From contig NZ_CP197474.1 of NCBI RefSeq assembly GCF_052180245.1, positions 558,001 to 622,000 of the forward strand: a stretch of 64,000 bases of DNA, given 5' to 3'. Shown here piece by piece: positions 1 through 7,997 of the stretch. The notes below the pieces were generated by a model. The model had not been told where the DNA came from and ran no database searches. It saw only the letters and a list, made by a program, of their open reading frames with translations. The first letter of the stretch is position 1. Each line of letters opens with the position of its first letter. The DNA comes from Parapusillimonas sp013416435. Lineage in GTDB: Bacteria; Pseudomonadota; Gammaproteobacteria; Burkholderiales; Burkholderiaceae_B. The position numbers and the translations under genes were made by a program.

Positions 1-861
1 CTGTGGCCGCACGGAAACCTCGCCCACGGATACGGCGGTTTCTCCTTCCGGAGAGCGCAGGATGAGCTGGCCTTGTTTGTTGATGCCGCAGGCGATGCCG
101 GCGTGCAGCAGGCGTCCGTTGTCGAGAACGTCGATACGCTGTCCCGCCAGCGCATCCACCTGCGCGTAGCGTTCAGGAAGCGAATCAAAACCATATGCCG
201 TGACTTGATTCAAGCTGTCATACCAGGATTGCGCCAGGGCCGCGACCATGGCGCAGGCCGAGACGGACTGCGCGGCTTCGTCGTGGCGGGCGATTTCCGC
301 CCAGTCGGCCACTTGCCGATTCAGCGACTGGCTGAGCGAGCGGGCGTCGTCGAGGTTGACACCCATGCCGATGATGGCGACGTAGTGATCGGCCGTCAGG
401 CGCGAGGTGCCGGCACGCGTGGCCTCTACCAGTATGCCGGCGAGCTTGGCGGAATCCCACTGCAAGTCGTTGGGCCACTTCATGGTCAGCCGCGGGCGAT
501 TGGCCGGATCGATGAGGTTGCGCAAGGCTTCACAGGCGGCCAGGCCGACCAGCGGCGAAAGCGTCGGCAGCCGATGCGCCGGCAGGAAAAGGTCGAAAGC
601 GCAGGAGAACATCAGGTTCGCGCCGCTGCGGTTCTGCCAGCTTCGGCCGGCGCGTCCGCGGCCGCGATTCTGAAGATGGGCGCCCAGCAGCCATGGGCGG
701 GCGAGCGGCCCTTGGGGCGCGCGCGCCTTGGCCATCAGGTCGGCGTTGGTGGAATCCGTTTGGTCGACCCATTGAACCTGCTTGAATTGCGGCAGGCGGG
801 ACTGAAGCTCGGCCTGGAGATCTTCCGGGTCGGGTAGAAAAGGGCGGGAAGGGGTGTTCAT
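1..861 (-). CDS. birA: Biotin--[acetyl-CoA-carboxylase] ligase, 3' end cut by window edge
   Basis: This gene is open to the left edge, with no stop codon in the window. The ATG at 861 gives a protein that carries the biotin ligase signature GRGRAGRSW (about residues 67-75), KWPNDL (128-133), KLAGILVE and IGMGVNL, and ends near the edge in the C-cap region (GEVSVRP). It activates biotin to biotinyl-AMP and attaches it to the biotin carrier protein of acetyl-CoA carboxylase. The catalytic domain starts almost at once and there is no N-terminal helix-turn-helix, so it should be a monofunctional ligase and not a bio repressor like E. coli BirA. About 287 codons are visible, so only the last few are missing. 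It is divergent from the hydrolase gene at 933. Confidence 0.93.
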   Translation of the reverse strand, partial: MNTPSRPFLPDPEDLQAELQSRLPQFKQVQWVDQTDSTNADLMAKARAPQGPLARPWLLGAHLQNRGRGRAGRSWQNRSGANLMFSCAFDLFLPAHRLPTLSPLVGLAACEALRNLIDPANRPRLTMKWPNDLQWDSAKLAGILVEATRAGTSRLTADHYVAIIGMGVNLDDARSLSQSLNRQVADWAEIARHDEAAQSVSACAMVAALAQSWYDSLNQVTAYGFDSLPERYAQVDALAGQRIDVLDNGRLLHAGIACGINKQGQLILRSPEGETAVSVGEVSVRPQ

Positions 862-932
862 GGTTGTAGCGCGTTGTGTCGGAATGCGTGGCGTAAAATA
901 GGCACGCTTTGTTTATATCTTAATCTGCCGAT

Positions 933-1577
933 ATGCTTGCTCGCACCCAGAATATCACCTTCGAGGGCGCTGCCGGCGCCATAGACTGCGTGCTCGATCT
1001 GCCCATGTCGTCGCCGCGCGGCTGGGCGCTGGTCCTGCACCCCCATCCGCTGCACGGCGGCGCGCGCGAAAACAAGATCGTCACGACGATTGCGCGCGCC
1101 TGTGTCCAGGAAGGATTGGCCGCATTGCGCCCCAACTTCCGAGGCGTGGGCGCTTCCGCCGGCGAATTCGACGCCGCGGTGGGCGAGACCGCCGACATGG
1201 AGTTGCTGGTGCAGCAATTCTCCCAGGCCTACCCCGACCTGTCGGCAGGCAAATGGGTATTGGCGGGCTTTTCATTTGGCACGTCGGTGGCGGCGCAGCT
1301 GTATTCGCAGCTGGCGGAGCACTCGCAAAAAGTGCCGGATGCTTTATTATTGTTCGGCTCGGCGGTCGAGCGCTTCCGGTTCCGCGATGTTGCCGTGCCG
1401 GCCGATACCTTCCTGGTTCACGGCGAGGCCGACGAGGTCGTGCCGCTTGCGGAATCCATGGAGTTCGCGCGCGCCCACGGCCTTCCCATGGTGGTCGTTC
1501 CCGAAGCCAGTCACTTCTTCCATGGCAAGCTGATTGCGCTCAAGCAGCTGCTTCAGTTGCGCCTGGCAGCGGTGTGA
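933..1577 (+). CDS. Alpha/beta hydrolase family protein
   Basis: A 214-residue protein with an alpha/beta hydrolase layout: HPHPLHGG near residue 32 (oxyanion region), the nucleophile elbow GFSFG (serine near residue 114), an acid in HGEADEVVP, and a late histidine in SHFFHG. It resembles the small 'dienelactone hydrolase-like' proteins common in Burkholderiales, whose substrate is unknown. There is no signal peptide, so it should be cytoplasmic. It starts about 70 bp from birA on the other strand, so the two share a promoter region. The stop lies about 25 bp before the dacC start, and the two may be co-transcribed. The fold is clear; the substrate cannot be told from sequence. Confidence 0.85.
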   Translation: MLARTQNITFEGAAGAIDCVLDLPMSSPRGWALVLHPHPLHGGARENKIVTTIARACVQEGLAALRPNFRGVGASAGEFDAAVGETADMELLVQQFSQAYPDLSAGKWVLAGFSFGTSVAAQLYSQLAEHSQKVPDALLLFGSAVERFRFRDVAVPADTFLVHGEADEVVPLAESMEFARAHGLPMVVVPEASHFFHGKLIALKQLLQLRLAAV

Positions 1578-1602
1578 CGGCCCGGAAAAATTCCTTTACG
1601 AT

Positions 1603-2856
1603 ATGCCGATGACATACAGACATTCTTCCTTGCATTTTTCCCGAATTTCCCATTTCGCCGCTGCGCTGGCGCTGGCCCTGGCGCCCACGCTGGCCTTGTC
1701 GCAGCAGGCCGCGGCGCCCTCGGCCGCGCCCGAGGCAGCCGCCGTTTCCGCAACGGCCATCGACGGCCGCACGCAAGTGGGCGCGCTGGCCACCGTGCCC
1801 GCGCCCAACCTCACGGCCAAGGCCTGGCTCACCATGGACGTCAACAGCGGCCAGATCATCGCGTCGCTCAATCCCAACGAGCCCGTCGAGCCGGCTTCGC
1901 TTACCAAGCTCATGGCCGCCTACCTGGTGTTCGACGCGCTGGAAAACAAGCGCCTGACGCTCGAGCAAGCCGTAACGGTGTCCGAAAGAGCCTGGAAGAC
2001 CGAAGGCTCGCGCATGTTCATCAAGCCCAACAGCCAGGTCACGGTCGATGAACTGCTGCAGGGCGTGATCGTGCAGTCCGGCAACGACGCCACCGTGGCA
2101 TTGGCCGAGGCAGTGGCCGGCAGCGAAAACGCCTTCGTCAGCCTCATGAACGACGAAGCGGCGCGCCAGGGGCTGAAAGACACGCATTTCACGAATTCCC
2201 CCGGCTTGCCCGACCCCACGCACCTGACGTCGGTGCGCGACCTGGCCGTGCTGGCCCAGAACCTGATCACGCGCTTCCCGCAGTACCTGCACTATTACAG
2301 CCAGAAGGAATACACCTACAACAAGATCAAGCAGAACAACCGTAATCGCCTGCTCTGGACGGATCCGACGGTCGACGGCCTGAAAACCGGCCACACGCAA
2401 TCGGCGGGTTACTGCCTGGTTGCCACGGCGGTGCGCGACGGCCGCCGCGTGCTGTCGGTGGTGGTCGGCTCGACCAGCGACTCGGCACGCAGCGAAAACA
2501 GCCTCAAGCTGCTGAACTGGAGCTTCCAGAATTTCGATACCGTCAAGCTGTTCGACGACACCAAGCCGGCGGTCACGGCCCGGGTCTGGGAAGGCCAGAT
2601 CGATTCGGTCGGACTGGGTTCGCAGGGCGCCACGTGGGTAACCGTGCCGCGCGGGCAGTCGGCCCAGGTCCAGCCGGTGGCGCAGTACGCGCAGCCCTTG
2701 GTGGCGCCTCTGAAGAAAGGCGATCGCGTTGGCACGGTTTCCCTGTCGCTCGACGGCAAGGTGCTGCGCGAAGAGCCTTTGTATGTGCTGCAGGATGTCC
2801 CCGAAGCCGGGTTCTTCGGCCGCATCTACGACAAGATACTCCTGATGTTTGAATGA
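1603..2856 (+). CDS. dacC: D-alanyl-D-alanine carboxypeptidase (PBP5/6 type)
   Basis: A periplasmic DD-carboxypeptidase that trims the terminal D-Ala of peptidoglycan pentapeptides. The start at 1603 (a second ATG lies at 1609) gives an N-terminal signal sequence with a hydrophobic Ala/Leu run at residues 18-33; the open frame continues upstream into the previous gene. The three serine-penicillin-binding motifs are intact: S-L-T-K at 99-102, SGN at 159-161, and KTG at 261-263. The C-terminal beta domain and an amphipathic tail (FFGRIYDKILLMF) fit membrane-anchored PBP5/6 enzymes. The next gene makes or uses D-amino acids. The dacC-dat-ybeD-lipB order is a familiar one in this family of bacteria. 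The exact paralogue name (dacA or dacC) is uncertain. Confidence 0.93.
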   Translation: MPMTYRHSSLHFSRISHFAAALALALAPTLALSQQAAAPSAAPEAAAVSATAIDGRTQVGALATVPAPNLTAKAWLTMDVNSGQIIASLNPNEPVEPASLTKLMAAYLVFDALENKRLTLEQAVTVSERAWKTEGSRMFIKPNSQVTVDELLQGVIVQSGNDATVALAEAVAGSENAFVSLMNDEAARQGLKDTHFTNSPGLPDPTHLTSVRDLAVLAQNLITRFPQYLHYYSQKEYTYNKIKQNNRNRLLWTDPTVDGLKTGHTQSAGYCLVATAVRDGRRVLSVVVGSTSDSARSENSLKLLNWSFQNFDTVKLFDDTKPAVTARVWEGQIDSVGLGSQGATWVTVPRGQSAQVQPVAQYAQPLVAPLKKGDRVGTVSLSLDGKVLREEPLYVLQDVPEAGFFGRIYDKILLMFE

Positions 2857-2895
2857 CGGCGCGCGTCGTCTCTTTCCCGTTTACAAGGTGCAATA

Positions 2896-3759
2896 ATGAT
2901 TCCTGATGTCGATAACGACAGTATCGTCTACCTGAATGGCGATTACGTTCGTTTGGGCGATGCCAAGATTTCCGTGCTGGATCGTGGCTTCATTTTTGGC
3001 GACGGCATCTATGATGTCGTGCCGGCCTATGGGGGCAAGCCGTTTCGCATGGATGGTCACCTGGCCCGCCTGGAACGCAGCCTGGCCGCCATCGACATCA
3101 AGGTGGACCTGAAACGCGCCGACTGGGAAGGCATCGTGCAGGATCTCATCGCCCGTTCCGGGCTGGGCGACTGCATGGTCTACATCCAGGTCACGCGCGG
3201 CGTGGCCAAGCGCGATCACGGCTTTCCCAAAGGCGCCACCCCCACGGTCTTCTGCATGGTCTCGCCGTTCGTCCGGCCTGGCGCGCAGGTCCGCCAGCAG
3301 GGCATGTCGGTGGTCAGCATGACCGACGTGCGCTGGCTACGCTGCGAGATCAAGTCGGTGTCCTTGCTTGGCAACGTGCTGGCCAAGCAGCACGCGGTCG
3401 ACAACGGCGTCGACGAAGTCATCCAGTTCCGCGATGGCTACATGTCGGAAGGCGCTTCCTGCAATATCTGGATGGTGAAGGACGGCGTGCTGCTGGCGCC
3501 GCCCCGCAGCAACCTGATTCTAGAAGGCATACGTTACGGTTTGCTTGAAGAGCTGGCCGAGGCTGCCGGCATTCCCTTCAATGCGCGGCCCATTTCACAG
3601 CAGGAAGTCGATCAGGCCGACGAGCTCATGCTGTCTTCGGCCACCAAGGAACTGCTGCCCATCACGACCTATAACGGCAAGCCCGTGGGATCCGGCAAGC
3701 CCGGCCCGGTGTACGCCAAACTGCGCGAAGGCTATGACAAGGCCATCGCCGCCCTTTGA
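2896..3759 (+). CDS. dat: D-amino acid aminotransferase (PLP fold type IV)
   Basis: A 287-residue class IV aminotransferase. It begins with the family's typical VYLNGDYVRLGDAKISVLDRGF stretch; the PLP lysine is expected in CEIKSVSLLGN (near residue 155), and the cofactor phosphate loop follows in SEGASCNIW. It interconverts D-alanine and D-glutamate with 2-oxo acids, which fits its place just after a DD-carboxypeptidase gene. Branched-chain aminotransferase and aminodeoxychorismate lyase share this fold, but the length and the RGVAKRDHGFP region favour D-amino acid transaminase. Spacing to dacC is about 40 bp, and a TTG codon of the next gene's frame overlaps the stop, so the genes are probably one operon. 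Confidence 0.88.
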   Translation: MIPDVDNDSIVYLNGDYVRLGDAKISVLDRGFIFGDGIYDVVPAYGGKPFRMDGHLARLERSLAAIDIKVDLKRADWEGIVQDLIARSGLGDCMVYIQVTRGVAKRDHGFPKGATPTVFCMVSPFVRPGAQVRQQGMSVVSMTDVRWLRCEIKSVSLLGNVLAKQHAVDNGVDEVIQFRDGYMSEGASCNIWMVKDGVLLAPPRSNLILEGIRYGLLEELAEAAGIPFNARPISQQEVDQADELMLSSATKELLPITTYNGKPVGSGKPGPVYAKLREGYDKAIAAL

Positions 3760-3764
3760 CCACC

Positions 3765-4040
3765 ATGCGCGAGATTCCGCCCGAGCAGTCGCTCATCGAG
3801 TATCCCAGCGACTTCCCCATCAAGGTGATGGGGAAGTCGCATCCGGATTTCGCCCAGACGCTCACCGACGTCGTTCTGCAGTTCGACCCTGGCTTCGACC
3901 CGGGCACCGTCGAAATGCGTCCCAGTAAAAGCGGCAACTACATCGGCCTGACCTTCATCGTCCGGGCGACCTCGCGCGAGCAGCTCGATGCCTTGTATCG
4001 CGCATTGCATGGCCACCCCATGGTGTCCGTGGTGCTTTGA
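3765..4040 (+). CDS. DUF493 / YbeD family protein
   Basis: A 91-residue DUF493 (UPF0250, YbeD) protein with the family core YPSDFPIKVMGK and the terminal HPMVSVVL strand, a small ferredoxin-like fold. In many proteobacteria the gene lies directly upstream of lipB, as here, and a role in regulating lipoate metabolism has been suggested; the biochemical function is not established. The ATG at 3765 is chosen. An in-frame TTG at 3756 overlaps the dat stop and would add three residues. The lipB start follows after 4 bp, so translation is probably coupled. Confidence 0.88.
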   Translation: MREIPPEQSLIEYPSDFPIKVMGKSHPDFAQTLTDVVLQFDPGFDPGTVEMRPSKSGNYIGLTFIVRATSREQLDALYRALHGHPMVSVVL

Positions 4041-4044
4041 TGCA

Positions 4045-4716
4045 ATGATCCGGTACAAATGGCTGCCGCGGCCCATGCCCTATTTGCAGGCGTGGCAGGC
4101 AATGCGCGACTTCACCGAGGCGCGCAGCGAACAGACTCCCGACGAAATCTGGCTGGTGGAGCACCCGCCGGTCTACACCCTGGGTCAGGCGGGCAAACCG
4201 GAACATGTGCTGAATCACGGCAATATCGAACTTGTCCATTGCGATCGCGGCGGCCAGGTCACCTACCACGGCCCCGGCCAGGTGGTGGCCTATTGCCTGA
4301 TCGACTTGCGGCGCATGAAGTTGTTCGTGAAGGAATACGTCGCCTTGCTGGAAGATGTGCTGATCGATCTCCTTACGGACCTGGGCGTCAGGGGCGCATG
4401 TCGCAAGCCCGACGCGCCCGGGGTCTATGTGCCGCTGGATGGCGTAGCGAACGGCGAACTGGCCAAGATCGCGGCATTGGGCATCAAGGTGCGCAACGGC
4501 TGTACTTACCATGGCCTGGCGCTCAATGTCGATATGGACCTGGACCCGTTCCTGGGCATCAATCCTTGCGGCTATGAAGGCTTGAAGACCGTCGATTTGC
4601 GGTCTTGCGGGATTGGCGCTACCGTTCTCGAAACAGGCGAACTGCTGGGACAGCGGCTGGCGGCGCGGTTCCAGGCGTTTGCGGAGTCCAGGGGTCAGAC
4701 CCCATGCGGGGTCTGA
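4045..4716 (+). CDS. lipB: Octanoyl-[acyl-carrier-protein]:protein octanoyltransferase; tail encoded by repeat
   Basis: LipB moves octanoyl groups from acyl carrier protein to the lipoyl domains of 2-oxoacid dehydrogenases and GcvH. Diagnostic stretches are RGGQVTYHGPGQVVAY (near residue 69), the lysine in LAKIAALGIK and the catalytic cysteine in VRNGCTYHGLALN. The start at 4045 gives a normal 223-residue protein; the frame runs further upstream into ybeD. The last residues, GQTPCGV, and the TGA stop are encoded inside a dispersed palindromic repeat (4691-4720), so the natural C-terminus has been replaced or extended by repeat sequence. LipA is found 1.1 kb downstream, after an unrelated gene. 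Confidence 0.95.
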   Translation: MIRYKWLPRPMPYLQAWQAMRDFTEARSEQTPDEIWLVEHPPVYTLGQAGKPEHVLNHGNIELVHCDRGGQVTYHGPGQVVAYCLIDLRRMKLFVKEYVALLEDVLIDLLTDLGVRGACRKPDAPGVYVPLDGVANGELAKIAALGIKVRNGCTYHGLALNVDMDLDPFLGINPCGYEGLKTVDLRSCGIGATVLETGELLGQRLAARFQAFAESRGQTPCGV

Positions 4717-4720
4717 CCCC
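4691..4720. repeat. Dispersed palindromic repeat, one copy
   Basis: A complete 30-bp copy: arms GGGGTCAGACCCC and GGGGTCTGACCCC with centre ATGC. It overlaps the 3' end of lipB and supplies its stop codon. It ends 18 bp before the ATG of the next gene. Confidence 0.97.
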
Positions 4721-4738
4721 CCACAACAGGAGACATGC

Positions 4739-5524
4739 ATGGCAAACGCAGGCGATGTGCTATTGGTCGAGCGTGGCGACGGCGTACCCACATTGACGCT
4801 GAACCGGCCCGATCAATTCAATGCGCTGTCCGAAGAGCTGCTGGATGCGCTGCAAGCCGCGCTGAACGACATCGCGCAGGACCAGGATGCACGCTGCGTG
4901 GTCCTGGCCGGCAATGGGCGCGCCTTTTGTGCGGGCCACGACCTGAAGCAGATGCGCTCCAAGCTCGATCAAGACTATTACAACCAGTTGTTCCAGCAGT
5001 GCGGCCAGGTCATGCAAAGCATCGTCAACTTGCCCGTGCCGGTGATCGCCCGGGTGCACGGCACCGCCACGGCCGCGGGTTGCCAATTGGTGGCCAGCTG
5101 CGACCTGGCCGTGGCGGCCGACGCGGCCAGGTTTGCCGTGTCGGGCATCAACGTCGGGCTGTTCTGCTCGACGCCGGCCGTGGCGCTGACCCGCAACGTG
5201 GCCGCCAAGAAGGCCTTTGAGATGCTGGTGACCGGCGAGTTCATCAGCGCGCAGGATGCGCGCGAGAACGGGCTCGTGAATCACGTAGTGCCGCTGGAAG
5301 AGCTGGACGCCAAGGTGGCGGCACTCGTCTCGGCGATTTGCGCCAAGAGTCCGCTGGCCGTGCGCACCGGAAAAACCATGTTCCAGCGGCAGCGGGGCAT
5401 GGGGCTGGCCGAAGCCTATGATTTCGCCGCCGGGGTCATGGCCCGGAACATGATGGCGGAAGACGTTTCCGAAGGCATAGACGCCTTCATGCAGAAGCGG
5501 CATCCCGTCTGGAAGGGGCGGTGA
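4739..5524 (+). CDS. Enoyl-CoA hydratase/isomerase family protein (ECHDC3-like)
   Basis: A 261-residue crotonase-fold protein. The first oxyanion loop is seen in NGRAFCAGHDLKQM (near residue 62) and the second in HGTATAAGCQLVASCDL (near 110). At the position where hydratases carry a catalytic glutamate the sequence is VGLFCSTPAVALTRNV, which lacks it. That fits the ECHDC3-like branch and argues against a simple 2-enoyl-CoA hydratase activity. The start at 4739 follows an AGGAGA ribosome binding site; the frame extends upstream through the repeat. It is flanked on both sides by palindromic repeats and stands between lipB and lipA, which are usually adjacent. Confidence 0.87.
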   Translation: MANAGDVLLVERGDGVPTLTLNRPDQFNALSEELLDALQAALNDIAQDQDARCVVLAGNGRAFCAGHDLKQMRSKLDQDYYNQLFQQCGQVMQSIVNLPVPVIARVHGTATAAGCQLVASCDLAVAADAARFAVSGINVGLFCSTPAVALTRNVAAKKAFEMLVTGEFISAQDARENGLVNHVVPLEELDAKVAALVSAICAKSPLAVRTGKTMFQRQRGMGLAEAYDFAAGVMARNMMAEDVSEGIDAFMQKRHPVWKGR

Positions 5525-5530
5525 GCCTCA

Positions 5531-5688
5531 GGGGTCAGACCCCATGCGGGGTCTGACTCTAAAACCCAAGGGGTCTGACCCTACAGCGTCCGACCCCCAT
5601 CCGTTCAAGATCGGGGTCAGACCCTGTCCAGGGTCTGACCCAGTATAGGGGCAGAATCGTGGTCAGACCCCGCATGGGGTCTGACCCC
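5531..5688. repeat. Dispersed palindromic repeat cluster, three copies plus half-sites
   Basis: Copies at about 5531-5558 (right arm degenerate at its end), 5613-5641 (arms shortened around TGTCCA) and 5660-5688 (centre GCAT). Between the first two lies a degenerate half-site region, 5570-5600. The cluster fills most of the gap between the hydratase gene and lipA. Confidence 0.93.
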
Positions 5689-5816
5689 CGGATAGGGGAA
5701 TTAGGTGAAGCACGGAGCGGCGCGGTAAAATACGGTCTTTCTTTCATTCAGCGGGCGGTGTGAAGCACGCCGCCGCTTTCAGCGCGAAGCGATGCCGCTT
5801 CGTGGCAGGGACCTGT

Positions 5817-6812
5817 ATGACTACACCCGTTGACCAGCCCGAAGTCCGTAAACCCACCGTGCGCCCGGCGCCCTACGACCCTACGCAAAAGCAGAAGTCC
5901 GGGGACAAGACCTCGCGCATCCCCATCAAGGTCGTCCAGGCGGAACGCCTGAAGAAACCCGACTGGATACGCGTCAAGGCCGCCGCGCCGGGTTCGCGCT
6001 TTTACGACATCAAGCGCATACTGCGCGAGAACAATCTCTTCACCGTCTGTGAAGAGGCATCATGCCCCAATATCGGTGAATGTTTTGGCAAGGGCACGGC
6101 CACTTTCATGATCATGGGCGACAAGTGCACCCGGCGCTGTCCGTTCTGTGACGTGGGCCATGGCCGCCCCGATCCCCTGGACGCCGACGAGCCGGCCAAC
6201 CTGGCGCGCAGCATCGCGCTCATGAAGCTGTCCTATGTGGTCATCACTTCGGTCGACCGAGACGACCTGCGCGACGGCGGTGCCCGGCATTTCGCCGATT
6301 GCATCAGCGAGGTGCGCGCAAAGTCGCCTTCCACCCGCATCGAAGTGCTGGTGCCCGATTTCCGCGGCCGCCTGCAGCGCGCGCTGGACATCTTCAACGA
6401 ATGCCCGCCCGACGTCATGAACCATAACCTGGAAACCGTGCCTCGCTTGTACAAGCAGGCGCGCCCCGGTGCAGACTACATGCACTCGCTGAAGCTGCTG
6501 GCCGAATTCAAGGCGCTGCAGCCCAATGTGCCGACCAAGTCCGGCATCATGGTCGGCCTGGGCGAAACCGACGAGGAAATCCTCGAAGTCATGCGCGACA
6601 TGCGCGCGCACAACATCGACATGCTGACCATCGGCCAGTACCTGCAGCCGTCCGAGCATCATCTTCCGGTGTTGCGCTATGTACACCCGGACACCTTCGC
6701 CATGCTGGAGCGCGAAGCCTACGCCATGGGCTTCACCCACGCCGCCGTGGGCGCGATGGTGCGCTCGTCCTACCACGCCGACCAGCAGGCGCACTCGGCC
6801 GGCATCGCCTGA
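5817..6812 (+). CDS. lipA: Lipoyl synthase (radical SAM)
   Basis: LipA inserts two sulfurs into protein-bound octanoyl chains. Both cluster motifs are intact: the auxiliary 4Fe-4S motif CEEASCPNIGEC (C-x4-C-x5-C) and the radical-SAM motif CTRRCPFCDV (C-x3-C-x2-C). The C-terminal RSSYHA carries the serine that ligates the auxiliary cluster. The ATG at 5817 gives 331 residues, the usual size; an in-frame GTG at 5760 would add 19 residues. It pairs functionally with lipB upstream. A palindromic-repeat cluster begins 17 bp after the stop. Confidence 0.97.
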   Translation: MTTPVDQPEVRKPTVRPAPYDPTQKQKSGDKTSRIPIKVVQAERLKKPDWIRVKAAAPGSRFYDIKRILRENNLFTVCEEASCPNIGECFGKGTATFMIMGDKCTRRCPFCDVGHGRPDPLDADEPANLARSIALMKLSYVVITSVDRDDLRDGGARHFADCISEVRAKSPSTRIEVLVPDFRGRLQRALDIFNECPPDVMNHNLETVPRLYKQARPGADYMHSLKLLAEFKALQPNVPTKSGIMVGLGETDEEILEVMRDMRAHNIDMLTIGQYLQPSEHHLPVLRYVHPDTFAMLEREAYAMGFTHAAVGAMVRSSYHADQQAHSAGIA

Positions 6813-6829
6813 CATGGCTTGAGGTCATT

Positions 6830-6932
6830 GGGGTCAGACCCTATAGGGTCTGACCCCATCCTTTGACGCATCCGTGGGGTCAGACCCTTTGGGGTCTGAC
6901 CCCCTGCCTTTGCGCGGCCGGGGTCTGACCCC
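6830..6932. repeat. Dispersed palindromic repeat cluster, two copies plus a half-site
   Basis: Copies at 6830-6857 (28 bp, short arms around TATA) and 6876-6904 (29 bp, centre TTT), and a single arm at 6920-6932. They lie between lipA and nirV. The rest of the 223-bp gap (6933-7035) shows no gene. Confidence 0.95.
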
Positions 6933-7035
6933 TCGACTCCTTCCTTCTTTGTCCCAGCACAAAGACGGCGCATGACGAACGCGGTTCAATGTACCTGTAA
7001 GGCTGGAAGCCAGCCGACATACAAGGTGCTGAACC

Positions 7036-7947
7036 ATGCGTGCCCCAGTAGTCAAGACTCTATCCAAGTTCACCGCCCTTGCCCTTGCAGCGGCATTCAT
7101 GGCCGGTTGCGTGCAGGAAGGGCCTGGGTCCCCCGAGGAGGCCAATGATCAGGATGCCACGGAGCTCGTGATCCTGCCGGCCGGCCAGGTCAAGTATTAC
7201 CCGCCCGGTGAATACCTGCGCAACGGCTTTCCCGTCACGCCGCAGCAGGCTACGGACACCCTGGGCAGCGGGTTGCGGATGATGAAGCGCCAGGTCAGCC
7301 AGGCCGAATACGCCGCTTGCGTGGCGGCCAAGGCGTGCAAGCCCCTGGACCGCGACCATCGAGAGGATGCCGATCCGGATCTGCCGGCGGTGGGTGTCAG
7401 CTGGCGGGATGCCACCGACTACGCGCGCTGGCTGTCCCGGGAAACCGGCCATCATTACCGGTTGCCGACCTACGCGGAATGGGTATATGCGGCCGGCGCG
7501 GCCTACAAGGAAGACGTGATCCTCGACGAGTTCGATCCCAGCGACCCTGCCCAGCGCTGGCTGGCCGAATATGCGCTGGAAACGCAGCGGAAAACCACGG
7601 TCGACGGCACGCTCCGGCCTTTTGGCGGCTTCGGACAGAATGAAAACGGGTTGCAGGATATGGCCGGCAATGTCTGGGATTGGACGGACACCTGCAGCAC
7701 CCGGGTGAACTTGGACCTGGTTTCCGGCCCGGCGGCCGGCGGATCGGAGAACTGCGGCGTACGCGTGGTGGCCGGCCCGCACCGCAGCTACATCACGGAT
7801 TTCATCCGGGACCCGAAAAGCGGCGCTTGTTCGGTCGGGGTGCCGCCCAGCAACCTGGGCTTCCGGCTGGTGCGGGATGAGGCGGGCGGGGTCGGACCCC
7901 AGACGCAGAGATTCGGGGTCAGACCCCGCATGGGGTCTGACCCCTGA
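7036..7947 (+). CDS. nirV: NirV-like formylglycine-generating-enzyme family lipoprotein; tail encoded by repeat
   Basis: A 303-residue protein with a lipoprotein signal ending at M-A-G-C (Cys25) and an FGE/sulfatase-modifying-factor domain, seen in SWRDATDYARWLSRETGHHYRLPTYAEW-type sequence near residues 118-146 and NGLQDMAGNVWDW near 210. Proteins of this family next to nirK are called NirV. Their exact role is not settled, although association with nitrite reductase is well known. Here nirK lies 1 kb away with a Dnr-type regulator between. The C-terminus after about residue 280 (…GVGPQ…GVRPRMGSDP) is translated from palindromic repeat copies. The domain call is firm; the NirV name rests on context. 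Confidence 0.85.
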   Translation: MRAPVVKTLSKFTALALAAAFMAGCVQEGPGSPEEANDQDATELVILPAGQVKYYPPGEYLRNGFPVTPQQATDTLGSGLRMMKRQVSQAEYAACVAAKACKPLDRDHREDADPDLPAVGVSWRDATDYARWLSRETGHHYRLPTYAEWVYAAGAAYKEDVILDEFDPSDPAQRWLAEYALETQRKTTVDGTLRPFGGFGQNENGLQDMAGNVWDWTDTCSTRVNLDLVSGPAAGGSENCGVRVVAGPHRSYITDFIRDPKSGACSVGVPPSNLGFRLVRDEAGGVGPQTQRFGVRPRMGSDP

Positions 7948-7997
7948 AGACCCCAGCGCAATTTCAGGGGGTCAGACCCCGTACGGGGTCTGACCCC
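7888..7997. repeat. Dispersed palindromic repeat cluster between convergent nirV and dnr
   Basis: A single arm at 7888-7900, and full copies at 7915-7944 (centre GCAT) and 7968-7997 (centre GTAC). The first two encode the NirV C-terminus; the third encodes the C-terminus of the regulator on the other strand. The two stop codons are only about 17 bp apart. Confidence 0.96.
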
